From: Tupaia tana
Lineage: Eukaryota; Chordata; Mammalia; Scandentia; Tupaiidae
NCBI GenBank assembly: GCA_026018925.1
Contig: JAKSZU010000016.1
Span: 34,095,377-34,159,376 of the forward strand
Direction of reading: 5' to 3'
DNA length: 64,000 nucleotides
A program made the position numbers and the translations under genes. The notes under the pieces were generated by a model. The model searched no databases, was not told the origin of the DNA, and worked only from the letters and a program-made list of their open reading frames with translations. Below are positions 11,476 to 54,300 of the stretch, in pieces; position 1 is the first letter of the stretch, and every line of letters begins with the position of its first letter.

Positions 11476-11889
11476 AATAATTCTTATAAAACATTTTTAA
11501 ATGGACTCATTTTTTAACATTTATAAATAAATAATTCTTTATAAATAATTATTTTAAAACATTTTTTTAAATAGATCCATTTTCAGACATTTTTTTAATC
11601 TGTGCTGATTGTATCCCTTGGAAAATCTTCATGTTCCCGATAAATAGGGGATCCTAGAGGATGTTTGAATGAGGCCTTGTTTGGAAGCAATAGTGAGAAG
11701 AAAACACACCCTCAAAGAATGGACATCTAGTCTCCAAGGCTATGTGAACATCCTGAGTTACAACCCATTCAAAAAAGCCTGTGGTGCATTTGGACACTGA
11801 CAAACCTCTGCAGAGCCCCTGGGATACAAAAGTCTGTTTGCTAATTAATATGCAGCTCAACAAAAATTCCTGTGGTCTGATGATTCATC

Positions 11890-12100
11890 CCACAGTGCCT
11901 GACTGACTTTGGAGTCAGGCTGTGATTTGGCTTAAAGCAGGGACAGGCAGTCTAACAGACCTGAGATTTGCATCCAGTTATGACTGGGCGAATTCAGGCA
12001 GGATCTTCAAGCCCTCCTACCTTCAACATCTCATCTGTAAGTGGAGGCAACAATGTCTGTCTTGCATCTAAGGTGCCCAGCACACACATTTACATTAATA
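11890..12100 (+). repeat. Probable MIR
   Basis: The order gagtcaggc… / cagacctgagatttgcatcc / aacatctcatctgtaagtgg follows the MIR consensus loosely. Confidence 0.45.
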
Positions 12101-12639
12101 ACTACTATTTCAGTGCGTGCTCTGTACCACAAACTGTCAAGAGCTTTTTATTCATGAGTGTGTCCTCACAATAAACCTGAAAAATAATTATGGAATTCCT
12201 TCACTTCTGAGAATTATTATCTACATTTAATACATCTGAAGCTGGATTATAAGGTGCATTAGATATGCATATGATTTGTTTTGTTTGGTACACAAAGTAA
12301 AATTGGTAATGCATTTTATTTAAAAATACAGTATGAATTTCTCCATTTCATAAATAAGGGAGCAAGCTTTAAATATAGAAGTAACTTGTCCAAGTCCACA
12401 CATCTGGCAGGACAGAGGAGTTGGAATGTGCCTCTCCAAAGCAGGGGGTCATCTCAGTGTCCCACTGCAGTAGACTCCCCTTCTCTCCAGCTCCTTTGAT
12501 TTTGCAGATGCCAGAACTTGTGGTAATTAATCAAGTTTCAATCAGACCTGAGTAAAATGCAGTAGCCAGAATACCGAGATGCGACTTCCCTTGTCCAGCT
12601 AATCCCACATGTTGACAATAGAGTTATTCTGAGGGCTGC

Positions 12640-12850
12640 AGCCAGTGAGAGGTAGGGAATCAAGGCAGGGGTGGGGGGAAGCAAAATATATAAGAAACAA
12701 GAAATAGGAAAGTATTTGTTGATGAGAACATATATGGTAATATCCTTGATTATGCCAATACACAATGTACTCAGGATGGAAAACTATATACTATATTGAT
12801 GTACAGTGAATGAATGTAAATAAATTTAAATAAATGTTAAAAAGAAAAAT
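12640..12850 (+). repeat. L1 3'-end fragment
   Basis: It shares the pattern gggggaagc.aaata…atatggtaatat…tacaatgta with the L1 end at 49.3 kb. Confidence 0.5.
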
Positions 12851-13106
12851 AAGTTTCAGCCAGAGGAACTCAAAATGGACAGTTTACCTGTACACCCAAC
12901 CACTTCCAGGATTCAGCCTTTATTGACAATACGACGTCATATTTTATACATGAGGACACATCTCTGCTGTGTCTACCTTCCTCCCCGCCATGCTTAGGTT
13001 TTTCCTAACCGTCCACTGTCTGCATCTGCCCCCGATCTTCATCTCATCCTACACATCGGGCTGGATGTGGCTAGTGATCCCTATGTGTGAAAAGAGATGT
13101 GGCTTC

Positions 13107-13280
13107 ATGGGACCAGCAGGTGGCATGGTGGTTGAGGTGCTGGACACTCCCACATGGCTGACCACGGTTCAAATCCTGGACCTGGCGGCTTGCTTTCTCA
13201 CTCTCCTCTCTCTCTCCATGTGTGTCTCTCTCTAGTTCTCTAGTCATATTAAAATAAATGAATGAATAAATAAAATAAAA
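13107..13280 (+). repeat. T1 SINE with target-site duplication
   Basis: aaaagagatgtggcttc at 13090-13106 is repeated exactly at 13281-13297. Confidence 0.92.
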
Positions 13281-13659
13281 AAAAGAGATGTGGCTTCTGC
13301 CATTGGCACTCACGCTATTAAATATATCCAAAGATGTCTCTCAGAAAATGTACCAAGAAGTTCTCTTTACTCTGAAGTGGGTAAAGTGCTGTGTTTTCAG
13401 GTGGGTTTGGTGTCTCTGAGGGATTGTCTTTTAACATGGTCTTAGGAGAAGTCAAATCTACTGTTTGAAACCAGTGCCTTCACAAATTACCATCAACAAA
13501 TTGACTGGAAAGATATTTTGCACACCTAGAACAACTGGACCAAACCCAGTTATATCACGCCAAAAATGTGAGCACGAAATGAAGTTTATAAGACAATCTT
13601 TAGAACTCAAAGTACGGAATAGGTCAGATTTTTAAAATTCACTAGAGGCTTTGAATATG

Positions 13660-13952
13660 TTTACTTTTGTTTTATATCTGTATATATGTTTTTATATATT
13701 TATATGTTAATACATTAAGCTTACATATAAATTTATATATTTATAGATAAGCATATAAATATATAACATAGAAACATTATATATAAACATATATAAACTT
13801 ATGTGTAAACATAAATCAAAATATAAACTTACATAAATATATATTTCAATCATGCATATATACAAACTTGGATTTGTGAAATATATATAAACTTATATAT
13901 ATATAAATGTATATATATATATATATATATATAAATTATATATAATATATCA
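13660..13952. repeat. AT-rich region with (TA)n
   Basis: Irregular repeats of atataaacttatat units end in a (TA)n run at about 13910-13932. Strongly self-complementary. Confidence 0.85.
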
Positions 13953-14206
13953 TTTTTAATTGCCAGAGGGCATGTGCACTCACCAGGAACATAGAGAGGT
14001 AGAGAGAAAAGGAGAGGAAGGAAACACTTCCCAATGGGGCATGGTCATGCCACAATCCATTCTCCTCCATTTCTCCATCCTGTCAGGATCTTGGACATGC
14101 TCACACATATGCCTAGTGTGTTTTCCAAGCCACCTGGACAAAGATTCAAACTACAGTCAGCCATGTGGGATCCAGCTCTCTTAACTACCACACCATAAGG
14201 CCAGCC
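13953..14206 (-). repeat. T3 SINE
   Basis: In reverse sense it starts at gggctggccttatggtgtgg, near 14206. Confidence 0.8.
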
Positions 14207-14365
14207 CAGCATATTTTTTTAGTCAACGAAAAGTACTTTTCAATTAAATTTTATTGAAATTTCCTTTCTTTGATAAAGTCTTCTTAAGCTTCCCTCACCA
14301 AAACAAATGAATTCCTCACCCTTCTTTCTAAGACATCAATCATCTCTGCATCTCTTACATAGCAC

Positions 14366-14520
14366 CAGTGACTCATTCAACAATACTTATTCCACAGACG
14401 GTAGTGGGCTGGCTTCTGTTCTAGACATGAGAAGATAGGAGTGAACTGCTCTCTCATAGAGCTTAGATTCTAGGGGTAGAAGACAGAAGACCAATGAGTA
14501 AACACATACTGTGTGAATGG
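14366..14520 (+). repeat. L2-like 3' fragment
   Basis: The series ttcaacaatacttatt…ctgttctagacatgagaaga…agcttagattctaggg follows the common L2 3' pattern. Confidence 0.45.
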
Positions 14521-14610
14521 CAAAGAGATCTGGCCTCTTTTATTTGGTTTGTTTTGTTTTTAGGTTTCGTCTTTGAATCAATTCCATGAAGGACATGCTA
14601 AACACTACAA

Positions 14611-14670
14611 TAAAATTGATAAAGGTAGACAATAAATGAGAAATAAATGAACAACAAATGAATATGTAAG
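14611..14670. repeat. 60-bp exact repeat, copy 1
   Basis: It begins taaaattgataaaggtagac and is identical base for base to 15983-16042, while the sequence on either side differs. Confidence 0.9.
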
Positions 14671-14694
14671 ATATCTAGTTTCTTAATCTATTTT

Positions 14695-14942
14695 TTTTTT
14701 TGGAGATGTTTTTGCTATAGGGTACGTGTGCACTCGCCAGAGAGACAGAGAGACAGAAAGCAAGAAATCACCCTCCAGAAGAGATGACCACGCTGCAATC
14801 CCTTCTCCTCCATTCTCCTCTCAGATCTTGGGGACACACACACATGTGCCCAGCTTGAGTTTAAGCCACTGGGTCCAGGACTTGAACCGTGGTTGACTAC
14901 ATGGGAGTTAGCGACGTAGCCATTACACCAACTGCTGGTCCC
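14695..14942 (-). repeat. T2 SINE with target-site duplication
   Basis: ttcttaatctatttt occurs at 14680-14694 and 14943-14957. It inserted only about 10 bp from the end of the 60-bp repeat. Confidence 0.9.
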
Positions 14943-14957
14943 TTCTTAATCTATTTT

Positions 14958-17334
14958 AAAGTCCATGATACTGTACAGTGAACTAATAGGTACTGAACAA
15001 CAGATCTCCAGAACAGTTTCATCTTGTGTAACTGCAAGTTACACAACTGAAAATGAATACCTATTGACTAGCAACTTCCATTCCTCCTCTCCCAAACCCA
15101 AGCCCTGGCAAACCCCATTCCACTGTCTACTTTTATAAGTCTGACCACTTTAGAAACCTCATATACCCCGTATAGGTGGACACATTCCACTTTCTCTTTA
15201 TTTCTAATGGCCAGTCTGGGCCCACAGAGCACCACTACCTCCCCACCCAAATGCAAATGCCTTGAACCCTTGAATGATAAACCACAACCTCCCAGAGTGA
15301 GACCAGGAGGAGCACATTTTAGAAAATCTCCCTAGGCAACTGTGATGTGCAACTCTGATTGAAAAATCACTGAATTCAAGCTGATAGGCTCTGACTTTTA
15401 CTGCTCAGGCACAATCACATTTGGCTGGGGCCCCAGTTAGGAGTCAAAAGGCTGACTGGCCATAAATGGCATCATCAGAGTGGTCCCCAACCACGGCCCA
15501 ATCAGCTACAGGATGAAGCTCAGTGTTCAAAAGGACAAAGCACACACACATCTCCAGGGCCAGGTGGATTATGAAGTCGCTCTCCCAGCAGACACTGGGT
15601 GCCTTGTCGTCCTGGTTGACAGATGAGTTGTGAAGGCTCCCATGAAACAGAGAATGTGGTGAGGCTGGCAGGCAGAGTACAGGTACAGAGGTGTGGGCCT
15701 TGCCTCAGAGGCACCAGCCTCAGTGAGAATCTGGCTGCCCCCACTTCAAAGTCCCCCAAAAAAGCAGCTCAGTCAGATGCTGCAGGTTTCCTATCCTCAC
15801 AGATCTCTAGAGCTTAACTGGAGTTTGGAGTAGCAACAGAGTGATCCAGCTAAGGATCTCAGACAGGCCAGGTGGCAGACACACCCCACCAGACACTCTT
15901 GTCACATAGCAGCATCCCATCAAAGTGCACCCTTGTCTTGTGAGGGCCTGTATCTCATTCCTTTTGGTTTCAGACACCTGACTAAAATTGATAAAGGTAG
16001 ACAATAAATGAGAAATAAATGAACAACAAATGAATATGTAAGTATAAGTTCTGCCTGAACGTGGACTTTCTAACTCGCCAATCTGTGAATGCACTGGCCT
16101 GTTTCTGCCCAGGGTCTTGCCAACAGCTACATTTGTCACTAAAGATTTATATTTAGGTGTTTCATTTCCTCTCTAGAATGGAGGCAGTGTGACCATGGGG
16201 GCAAGAACCAGGCTCAGACCAGACAGAGCAGAGACCCAACATGGCCATCCTTAGCAGCTGCAGGTCTAGGATGAGATACTTAGTGCCACTGACCTTCAGT
16301 TGCCATCTTTGGTCTTTAAAGGGTTGGAAAGGTTTATAGTAAACCGAATAGCTACAAGAGTCTCAACATTTTTCTGATTACTCTGTATTTTCCATTTATA
16401 TTTTAAGATAATTTGGGGGGGAAGGGGAGGTTAAATTTGTTACAGTTATTTTCCTAACATGCTGTTTGCCTCTGTTTACCATGGTTGTCGATGACCTTGA
16501 ACTCAAACATCTACTTTGTGGAATCTCAAGAATTCCTTTGTAGTTCCTTGTATTGCTTTTGAAGCTTGACCTTTTCCCACTCAAAAACCAGATATCTATC
16601 AACATTCTTCTCCTTTGTAATGTCTGATTTTTTAAAACACTCAAGTCAATACAAATAGTGTGATGACAGGATCTAATTGTTTTTTCCCAAAAATAGTTAA
16701 CGAAGTCTCCCAGTACTGTTCATGAAATGGTCTTAAGTAAATATCCTCCACCGTGCACATTGAAAAATGCGAAGTAATGCTGAGGGCAAAGTGAGGTCCG
16801 ACACCAACCTGCGGGGCCCAGTACAAGCCCAGGGCCCAGTGAAAGTCATACCCAAGATCCGGATTTTATTAAGAGGCCATTTCATTGTGATGAACCTTCC
16901 TAAACCCCAACTTGCTCATCCCCAGTCCTCCTTGCTACCCACCCTCGAGCTCCCAGAAGGGCTCCCAGAAGAGGGAATGTGCTGCAGTGCGATGTGCTGC
17001 CTCTGAGTAGCGCTGGTGACATTCTTAATGGGAGGAAATATTGCCAAGATAAATTTTGGATAGTACTTGAAAGTTTCCAAAACCTGAGACCAGAGTCCCC
17101 ACTTCTCCTGATGGGCTGGGTTATGTCTTCACTGAAGCCTCTGACCATCTGTTCTCCCAGCTGGGCAGAGGCAGGTCCCAGGCACCACCCACTCCCACTG
17201 GGAGCACAGTAGGAAGGACAGAGAACACCACCAGCTGGCCAGGCAAGCAGCCTAAAGCTGACCTGACCACTCGCTCATCCTACTGCTCACTCACGTGACT
17301 GTGGAAACGCCCAAATAGAGGGAGGTGAAATGCA
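14958..17334. other. Intergenic, mostly unique
   Basis: No gene recognised. It holds the second 60-bp repeat copy and no SINE. Confidence 0.5.
15983..16042. repeat. 60-bp exact repeat, copy 2
   Basis: An exact match to 14611-14670 in the same orientation, 1372 bp away. Confidence 0.9.
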
Positions 17335-17535
17335 ATCATGGTTAAAGCCATGCACCTTCGAGTCAGAGACACCTGGATTTGAGTCCCTGAGATTTACCTG
17401 CCAAGTAGTCTTGAGTACAGTACTTACCTTCAAAGAATCCCAAGTCATCAAATTCTATAAAATGGGCATAGCAGTAATAGCCAATGTCTCCAGGCACTCA
17501 TAAGGATCAGATAAGGTAATTAATACAATCTTTGC
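17335..17535 (+). repeat. MIR
   Basis: Long, well-ordered MIR: atggttaaagccatgcacct, gagtcagagacacctggatt, taaaatgggcat, ataaggatcagataaggta. Confidence 0.8.
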
Positions 17536-18699
17536 ACTGCAGCTGTTAGTATTTGACATAGCTTTATCTCCTTTCAGGGAATCCTGGTCTGATTTTCAAG
17601 ACATGAAGGACCACAAGCTGTCTGCCTCACAGGACTCCAGTATTTGCAGAATTTTCTTCTGGCATTCACCCTCCCCAGCCTCTGCCCTCTCCTTCTCCCA
17701 CCTCCCACCATCCAACAGTGACTTGTTCTTCCAATATGGAGTCAGTGATTGCAGACCTGGCCCAGGGTCACTCAGATGAATCTCAGACCTTGGCCAGAAG
17801 AGTCCCAGACCCCAGCAGACCTGGGATTTTAACATAGTAAATGTATATTCTTTTAGAGCGGTCTTTTGATTTTCTTGGTAGATAACCTGAAAGATAGGGT
17901 CGGATTTCAGGGCAAAGACTGTCAAGTCTACTGCTCCTTCCCCTCCACCCAATGTATGGTGAGCACATGTGGCCTTGAGTCTGTCACAATGCACTGTCCC
18001 ATCCCACTGTTTCAGATCCTGACAGCTCCAAGCAGAGGTGCCAAGTCACTGATGCTGTTTCTCTCTCCAGGTAAGGCTGGAAAGGTGTGAGGGATGAAGA
18101 CAAATGTGGGTTTCAGGGTTATTTCTGGAGTGTAGCATCAGAGTTTCTGGAGGTGAAAATTGGACCCAGCAATAGCAAGAACATTGCAGGTTACGAATAC
18201 TGGCTGCCACAGGCCTTCCTGTACACAGCTGGTCCTCAGTCCCGGGCCTGCTTGCTCTGCAGAGGTACAGGCACAGGAGCTCTGAAGTGAAACCATCCAA
18301 CCCACTTTTGGTAAGCAGTAAGTGGCAAAGAAGCCACAGAAAATGGATTCCCTTATGCAATCTTGGAAGGGGCTAGTAACCTGGGAGAAGGGAGGAAGTA
18401 GAAGGAACCTGAAGTGAAAGGAGGCCAAGGTGAAAGATGCCTTCCTGCAGTGCTGCCCGGGGTCTGTTGCAGGATGCGATGCCTACACAGGACTTGCTGC
18501 AATTTGGAAGGGCTGGGGGACAGAAAGGGGATGAAATAAAGGAAATAAAAGGTGACATGGCATTTCATATGACACCATAGTGGTACACATACAGCACTAT
18601 GCAGCTGTCAAACTCACAGAACTGGAGAGTGTGAGCGACGCACACCACAACCTCTAGTTTCTATACGGTACCAACAGTGGTCCACTCACTGTAACAAAG
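17536..18699. other. Intergenic, nothing recognised
   Basis: Only short open frames without recognisable similarity. Confidence 0.4.
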
Positions 18700-18907
18700 T
18701 GCCACACTAATGGTGGTGTAGTGATAATAAAAATACAGCCACGTGAGACAAGTCCTAGGTTCTCATCCTGGGACCGCTGAGCACCCTGGATGCATGCATG
18801 TGCCCATAATCTGGGCTGGCTAAGACTAGGGGTGGGTCGTGGCATGAAGGACCCAATTGGGAGTACCTGTCTCACTCTCTTTCTCATGGAAGAAATACAT
18901 AAACCTT
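18700..18907 (+). repeat. D4 repeat
   Basis: Contains gggtcgtggcatgaaggacc, then gggagtacctgtctc and a tail joining the next SINE. Confidence 0.7.
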
Positions 18908-18926
18908 TTTAAAAAATAATAATAGA

Positions 18927-19190
18927 GGGACCAGCAGATGGCATAATGGCTACATCGCTGGACTCCCATGTAGTCAACCGTAGTTCGAGTCCCGGACTCG
19001 GTGGCTTAAACTCACGCCGGGCACATATGCGTGCATGCCCAAGATCCCAAGAGGAGAATGGAGGAGAAGGGATTGTGGTGTGGCCATCCCCCCTGGGGGG
19101 TGATCTCTTGCTTTCTGTCTCTCTTTCTCTGTGTCTTTCTGGCACACACACATGCTCTATAGCAAAATCTCTCCAAAAAAAATCATAGTA
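18927..19190 (+). repeat. T2 SINE
   Basis: Inserted at the D4 tail; aaaaaataataata is repeated on both sides. Confidence 0.88.
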
Positions 19191-19519
19191 ATTAAAAAAT
19201 AATAATAAATAGAGAAGACTGTGCAGGGTCTGAAGGGGTATAAAGGAACTCTCTGTATGTACTTCTTGTTCATTTCTGTCAAAAAGACAAAGAAGACCTG
19301 AAACTAGAAAATAAATCTAGTCATTTAAAAAAAAAAAAATACGAAGACAGATTGTCAGCTTGTTCCTTCCCAAAAATAGGCACTAGACAACCTGTATTTG
19401 AATGTCCTGATTAAAAGGAAGATAATGAAGTGGTAGATCAGGAACTGAGCGGTCTGTTGACCACAGATGTCAATTAAAGACTCTTCCTCCACCAAGAAAG
19501 GGTCAGAGGTGCACTTCAA
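19191..19519. other. Immediate PFKFB3 downstream flank
   Basis: Unique sequence with a poly(A) run near 19327. No second poly(A) signal of note. Confidence 0.4.
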
Positions 19520-19540
19520 AAGTGTATTTCAACCAGGTGT

Positions 19541-19546
19541 TTTATT
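19541..19546 (-). terminator. PFKFB3: PFKFB3 poly(A) signal AATAAA
   Basis: The plus strand reads tttatt, so AATAAA in mRNA sense, inside GACCAATAAAACACC. Cleavage is expected at about 19510-19530. It is the last good signal before the SINE-bearing downstream flank. Confidence 0.65.
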
Positions 19547-19745
19547 GGTCTGGTAACTGCAAAATATACAAATTTCAGAAAGGCATCCCCTGTTTGAAAG
19601 CTGGCACAGCTTCATTCCGGGTCATTGATTCAGACAAATATACAGAACACAGTGAAGTCATAAGTCACACATAAAAGGCCCCAAACCAATGAACAACTAA
19701 ACCCCATCTATACAGCTTTCTATTTTTAGGCTCCCTTATACATAT

Positions 19746-19758
19746 TAAATAAATAAAT
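19746..19758 (-). promoter_or_regulatory. PFKFB3: AU-rich element ATTTATTTATTTA
   Basis: Three overlapping AUUUA pentamers in mRNA sense, about 200 nt before the poly(A) signal. AUUUA repeats in the inducible PFK-2 3' UTR are known to make the mRNA unstable and growth-factor responsive. The surrounding 19735-19800 is also A/U-rich. Confidence 0.8.
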
Positions 19759-20472
19759 AGCACATCTGCTATCAAAATAATAAAAAAATAAATTTCAAGT
19801 ATTACAAACGAAAAAAATCATTGGTGTGGTTCAAACAGTTTTCTTCTCCCCACAAATAAAGAGCTTTGCCCATGGTCTCAGGACATAATAAGAAAAGGGG
19901 GGAAACCCACCCAAAAACAAATATGCAATGTTAAAAAAATTGGTCCCAGTTATTTTTGGGGGGCGTGGAGGGGCAGAGATTAATAGAAACTAAAGTCCCA
20001 CAGCGGGAGCTCAGACTCACGCTCCATCCAACACCTCCTCAGAGGGCAGGCCAGGGTTTTCCAATGAAGCAGCAGTCTATTTGCCCCGAGACTTGCTCTC
20101 CCCATCCATATTTATGTCTGTTCTCACCAAACTGAAGTTCTGTGTTAGCCAAGGCCTTCTTTATTTAGATCATGGATTTTAGGTAGTCAGAGGTGACGGG
20201 GAAACACCTTCCTCAGGCCCCTAGATTTAAGAGTCTATGTTCAGTTGGCTCTGGCAACTAGGAGAGGATGAGGACAGAAAGTGGAACCTAAGAGACCATT
20301 CTCAAGAGCATTCTGAAGGCCCCTCCTGTCTAAAAATATGGCCACCCTACACACACCATGCCCACACTCATGCACGCGTATGTACACACACACACACACA
20401 CACGCAGTCTGACGAGACTGAAGATACTACAAAAGAGGGGAAATTGCCCAAGTTGTAAGTTGTATGGGAATG

Positions 20473-20480
20473 TATATACA
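20473..20480 (-). promoter_or_regulatory. Pumilio-type element TGTATATA in the 3' UTR
   Basis: An exact match to the PUM consensus UGUANAUA in mRNA sense. A second match, TGTACATA, lies at 20379-20386, about 90 nt further along the mRNA. The intervening (CA)n repeat could produce such matches by chance for the second site. Confidence 0.4.
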
Positions 20481-22144
20481 GACATTCTCTCTGCCAATTA
20501 AAGGGGTGCGGTGGGTGGGGAGGATATAAATGTTCAGTGAGAAAGCCACGACTTAATTGTATGGTACCTGATGCATGCCCCTATTTCCCGCTTAATCCCA
20601 ACCAGAGAAACGTGCATTCTGTGAAACTCCTCTCAAAAAAAAAAAAACAAAGAATAAAAAGCTCCTCTCCACTCCTAGGCCCAGGTGTCTACATCCCACT
20701 CTACCCCAGGCCCTGTCTCCTTGAGTTAGAAGGAGCTAGGGCTCATGAGCAGAAGGCAGGAAAGGAACGTGACCTTTGGCACAAGCTTTGAGACACCCTT
20801 AAAGGGTCATTTGGACAAACTCTGCTGAGTTTCCAAATTGTTTTTTCTGGGCATGAGATACTCCTCCTACCCCAGGATCTGAGGAATCAAGGAGAAGCCA
20901 ACAGGCAAGGACACCAGGTGCTTATAATCAAGTGTCCCCAAATCCCTGCTTCCAACCCCCAAAGGGTCACAGAGGCCAAGAAGTAAGGCAAGGATGGCCT
21001 TCCACTCTTAGGAGTCCCCAGGTGCCCAGCATCCTCTTGGAGGAAGTGGCCTGGCGTGGGCTGTTGCTCCCTCCTGGGAAACGTGGACAGCCATGAAGTC
21101 CTGAAGGAAGGAAGTCAGGTATCCTCTTTGTTGTCCCGCGTCGTTGGTCTTGCCACGATTCCAATGTTCCAGGCTTCCCCATCTCATGGGCATGCCCTGC
21201 TCCCCATATTCAGAAGTTCCCAGCCTCAAGAGCCTCAAGAGCCCCGCACCCAGATTTCCAAGTTCTTGAAGACAAGGTGCGACTCTCAGGTCACATTTCT
21301 GCCATTAAAAAGTGCAAACACAGCTCCAGAAGTGATCCTGGTCCCCTCGGCAGCCTTCCAGTCCAGGTAGGTGAACAGAGTGGTCTCGCAGCTCCCTGGG
21401 ACAGGGAGGACCGAGTTGGTGTGTTTCGGCAAAATGCTTGCATCTGCTTCCACACCATTCTGTCCTTAAACCCCTTCTTCAGAGGCAGAGCACAGGCCCG
21501 GGAAGGTGTGTGAATCCGCAGGAGACTGTACCCTGCTTGGCTGACTGGCGAGTCCCAGCTCAGGAACTTCTTGGGAGAAGAGACCCCAACACAGCACCTG
21601 CCCAAGTCCATTCTTCATGAGGCATCGTCCCAGGCCAAGATGCATGGAAGAGCCACGTGAGAGTTTTTAAACATCCCTGCACCTTCAACAACTAGGATCT
21701 AGCTCTTTCATTGTAGGATTCTCTGCCAGTGTTGTCTCCCCAGCTACAACATACCAGGCTAAGACGACAAAAACAAAATAACAACACAGCGGCACCCAGT
21801 GTCACCTCCTTGGGGTCTCTCTCATGTTCTCCACTAGCTGTCGTCTTCCTTAAGCCTCATGGCAGGTGTCTGAGGCCAGATACCCCCGAGATCCAGGGAG
21901 GGTGAGTGGCCTGTACTGAGTGCAGGAAGCCCCAGATCTGCATGGTTTTCTGGTGTCTCAGCTACCCCGATGCTGTAGGGACGACGGGGATGCTGCACAT
22001 GGTATCTCTCCAACCAGCAAATCCTCTTCCACTCCACCCCACCCAACTCGGAAGAAGTCCTTGGGATTATCTTGGCTTTGGGTGGATGGAAGGGCACAAG
22101 CTAAGCTGCAGAAATGGAAATGGAATGGAACCCGGGTGTCTGCT

Positions 22145-53441
<31,297 letters not shown>

Positions 53442-53759
53442 CTTCGCAGCTGCACTCGGCGACCCGCCACCCCGGGAGGAGATTCCGAAGCAGGGAGGAG
53501 AGTGGCCGCCGGCCCCCGGAACAAAGGAGAGGGGAACGCGTGCGCTCGCGCACTGCCGGGCGCGCCCTGCGCTGCTCGGGAAACGTGCTTTGTGCTAAGT
53601 CCTCGACTCTCGGCCGCGTGGGGGCTCGGCGAGCGCTGCGAGAGGCGCAGGGCTGGAGCTGCCTGCACCGCCGGCTTGTCGGCTCCAAGGAGCCCAGGGA
53701 TGCTCGAACGCAATGACAGCCGCACTCCCGCCGCCCGGCCTCCGGCTCGCCTCCTCGCC

Positions 53760-53900
53760 AGCTCTGCTAGGATGCCGGGCGTATCTCCCGGCCTTTAAGA
53801 GTCCGGCCTTCAGCGACCAGCACGTCAGCCTCGGGGCGGGCCGCATTCCTTGGGTCCCAGCCCCCTTTCACGTGGAGGGGAGGGTGGTGAGCCAGACGTA
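53760..53900 (-). promoter_or_regulatory. PFKFB3: PFKFB3 core promoter region (inferred)
   Basis: It lies 320-460 bp upstream of the ATG inside the CpG island. It contains a palindromic E-box CACGTG (53869-53874), a GC box GGGGCGGG (53833-53840, plus strand) and TGACGTG in gene sense (53827-53821). A weak TATA-like CTTAAAG lies near 53793-53799. The start site is not visible, so the placement is inferred from motif density. Confidence 0.5.
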
Positions 53901-54170
53901 GCTGCTGGCGCCCTCTGCGGGCCGGCTACGGCAGTGTGCCCTGCTCCTGCAACCCGCGGCTCTCCTAGAGAGCTCAGCACAAGTTGAATCCTTGCTGCTA
54001 TCATCCCGCCTCCTGTTAGCCGGTCAGGATGCCTGGCACAACTTCTCTGAAAAATTCTGATCCCTCACCTCAACTGTGCGGTGGGGACAACAGCAACGTG
54101 GCTAGGTGCAGTGTGGCCCAGGGAACCCCATAGGCGAATTCTCTGGGGTGGTGTTTAAAATGCACACTAC

Positions 54171-54300
54171 TGGGGCTCGCGGAAGGCATGGTGGTTGGGG
54201 CGCTGGACTCCCACATGGTTGACCTCTCTCTGTCTCTGGTCAAATTGAAAAAGAATAATGATAACAAAACTGAGTAAAAAGAGCATTCTTTTTAAAATGC
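54171..54300 (+). repeat. T1 SINE, internally deleted
   Basis: The part containing the B-box is missing (…catggttgacctctctctgt…) yet head and tggtcaaattgaaa end remain. It is the closest SINE to the PFKFB3 promoter. Confidence 0.8.

Larger units (their letters stand above)
19520..22144 (-). other. PFKFB3: PFKFB3 3' UTR (about 2.6 kb)
   Basis: It extends from the stop codon to just past the AATAAA at 19546-19541. It holds no SINE of any type, unlike the DNA on both sides, which fits a transcribed region under constraint. It contains a triple overlapping AUUUA, two Pumilio-type sites and a (TG)n stretch in RNA sense. The exact cleavage point is inferred. Confidence 0.8.
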
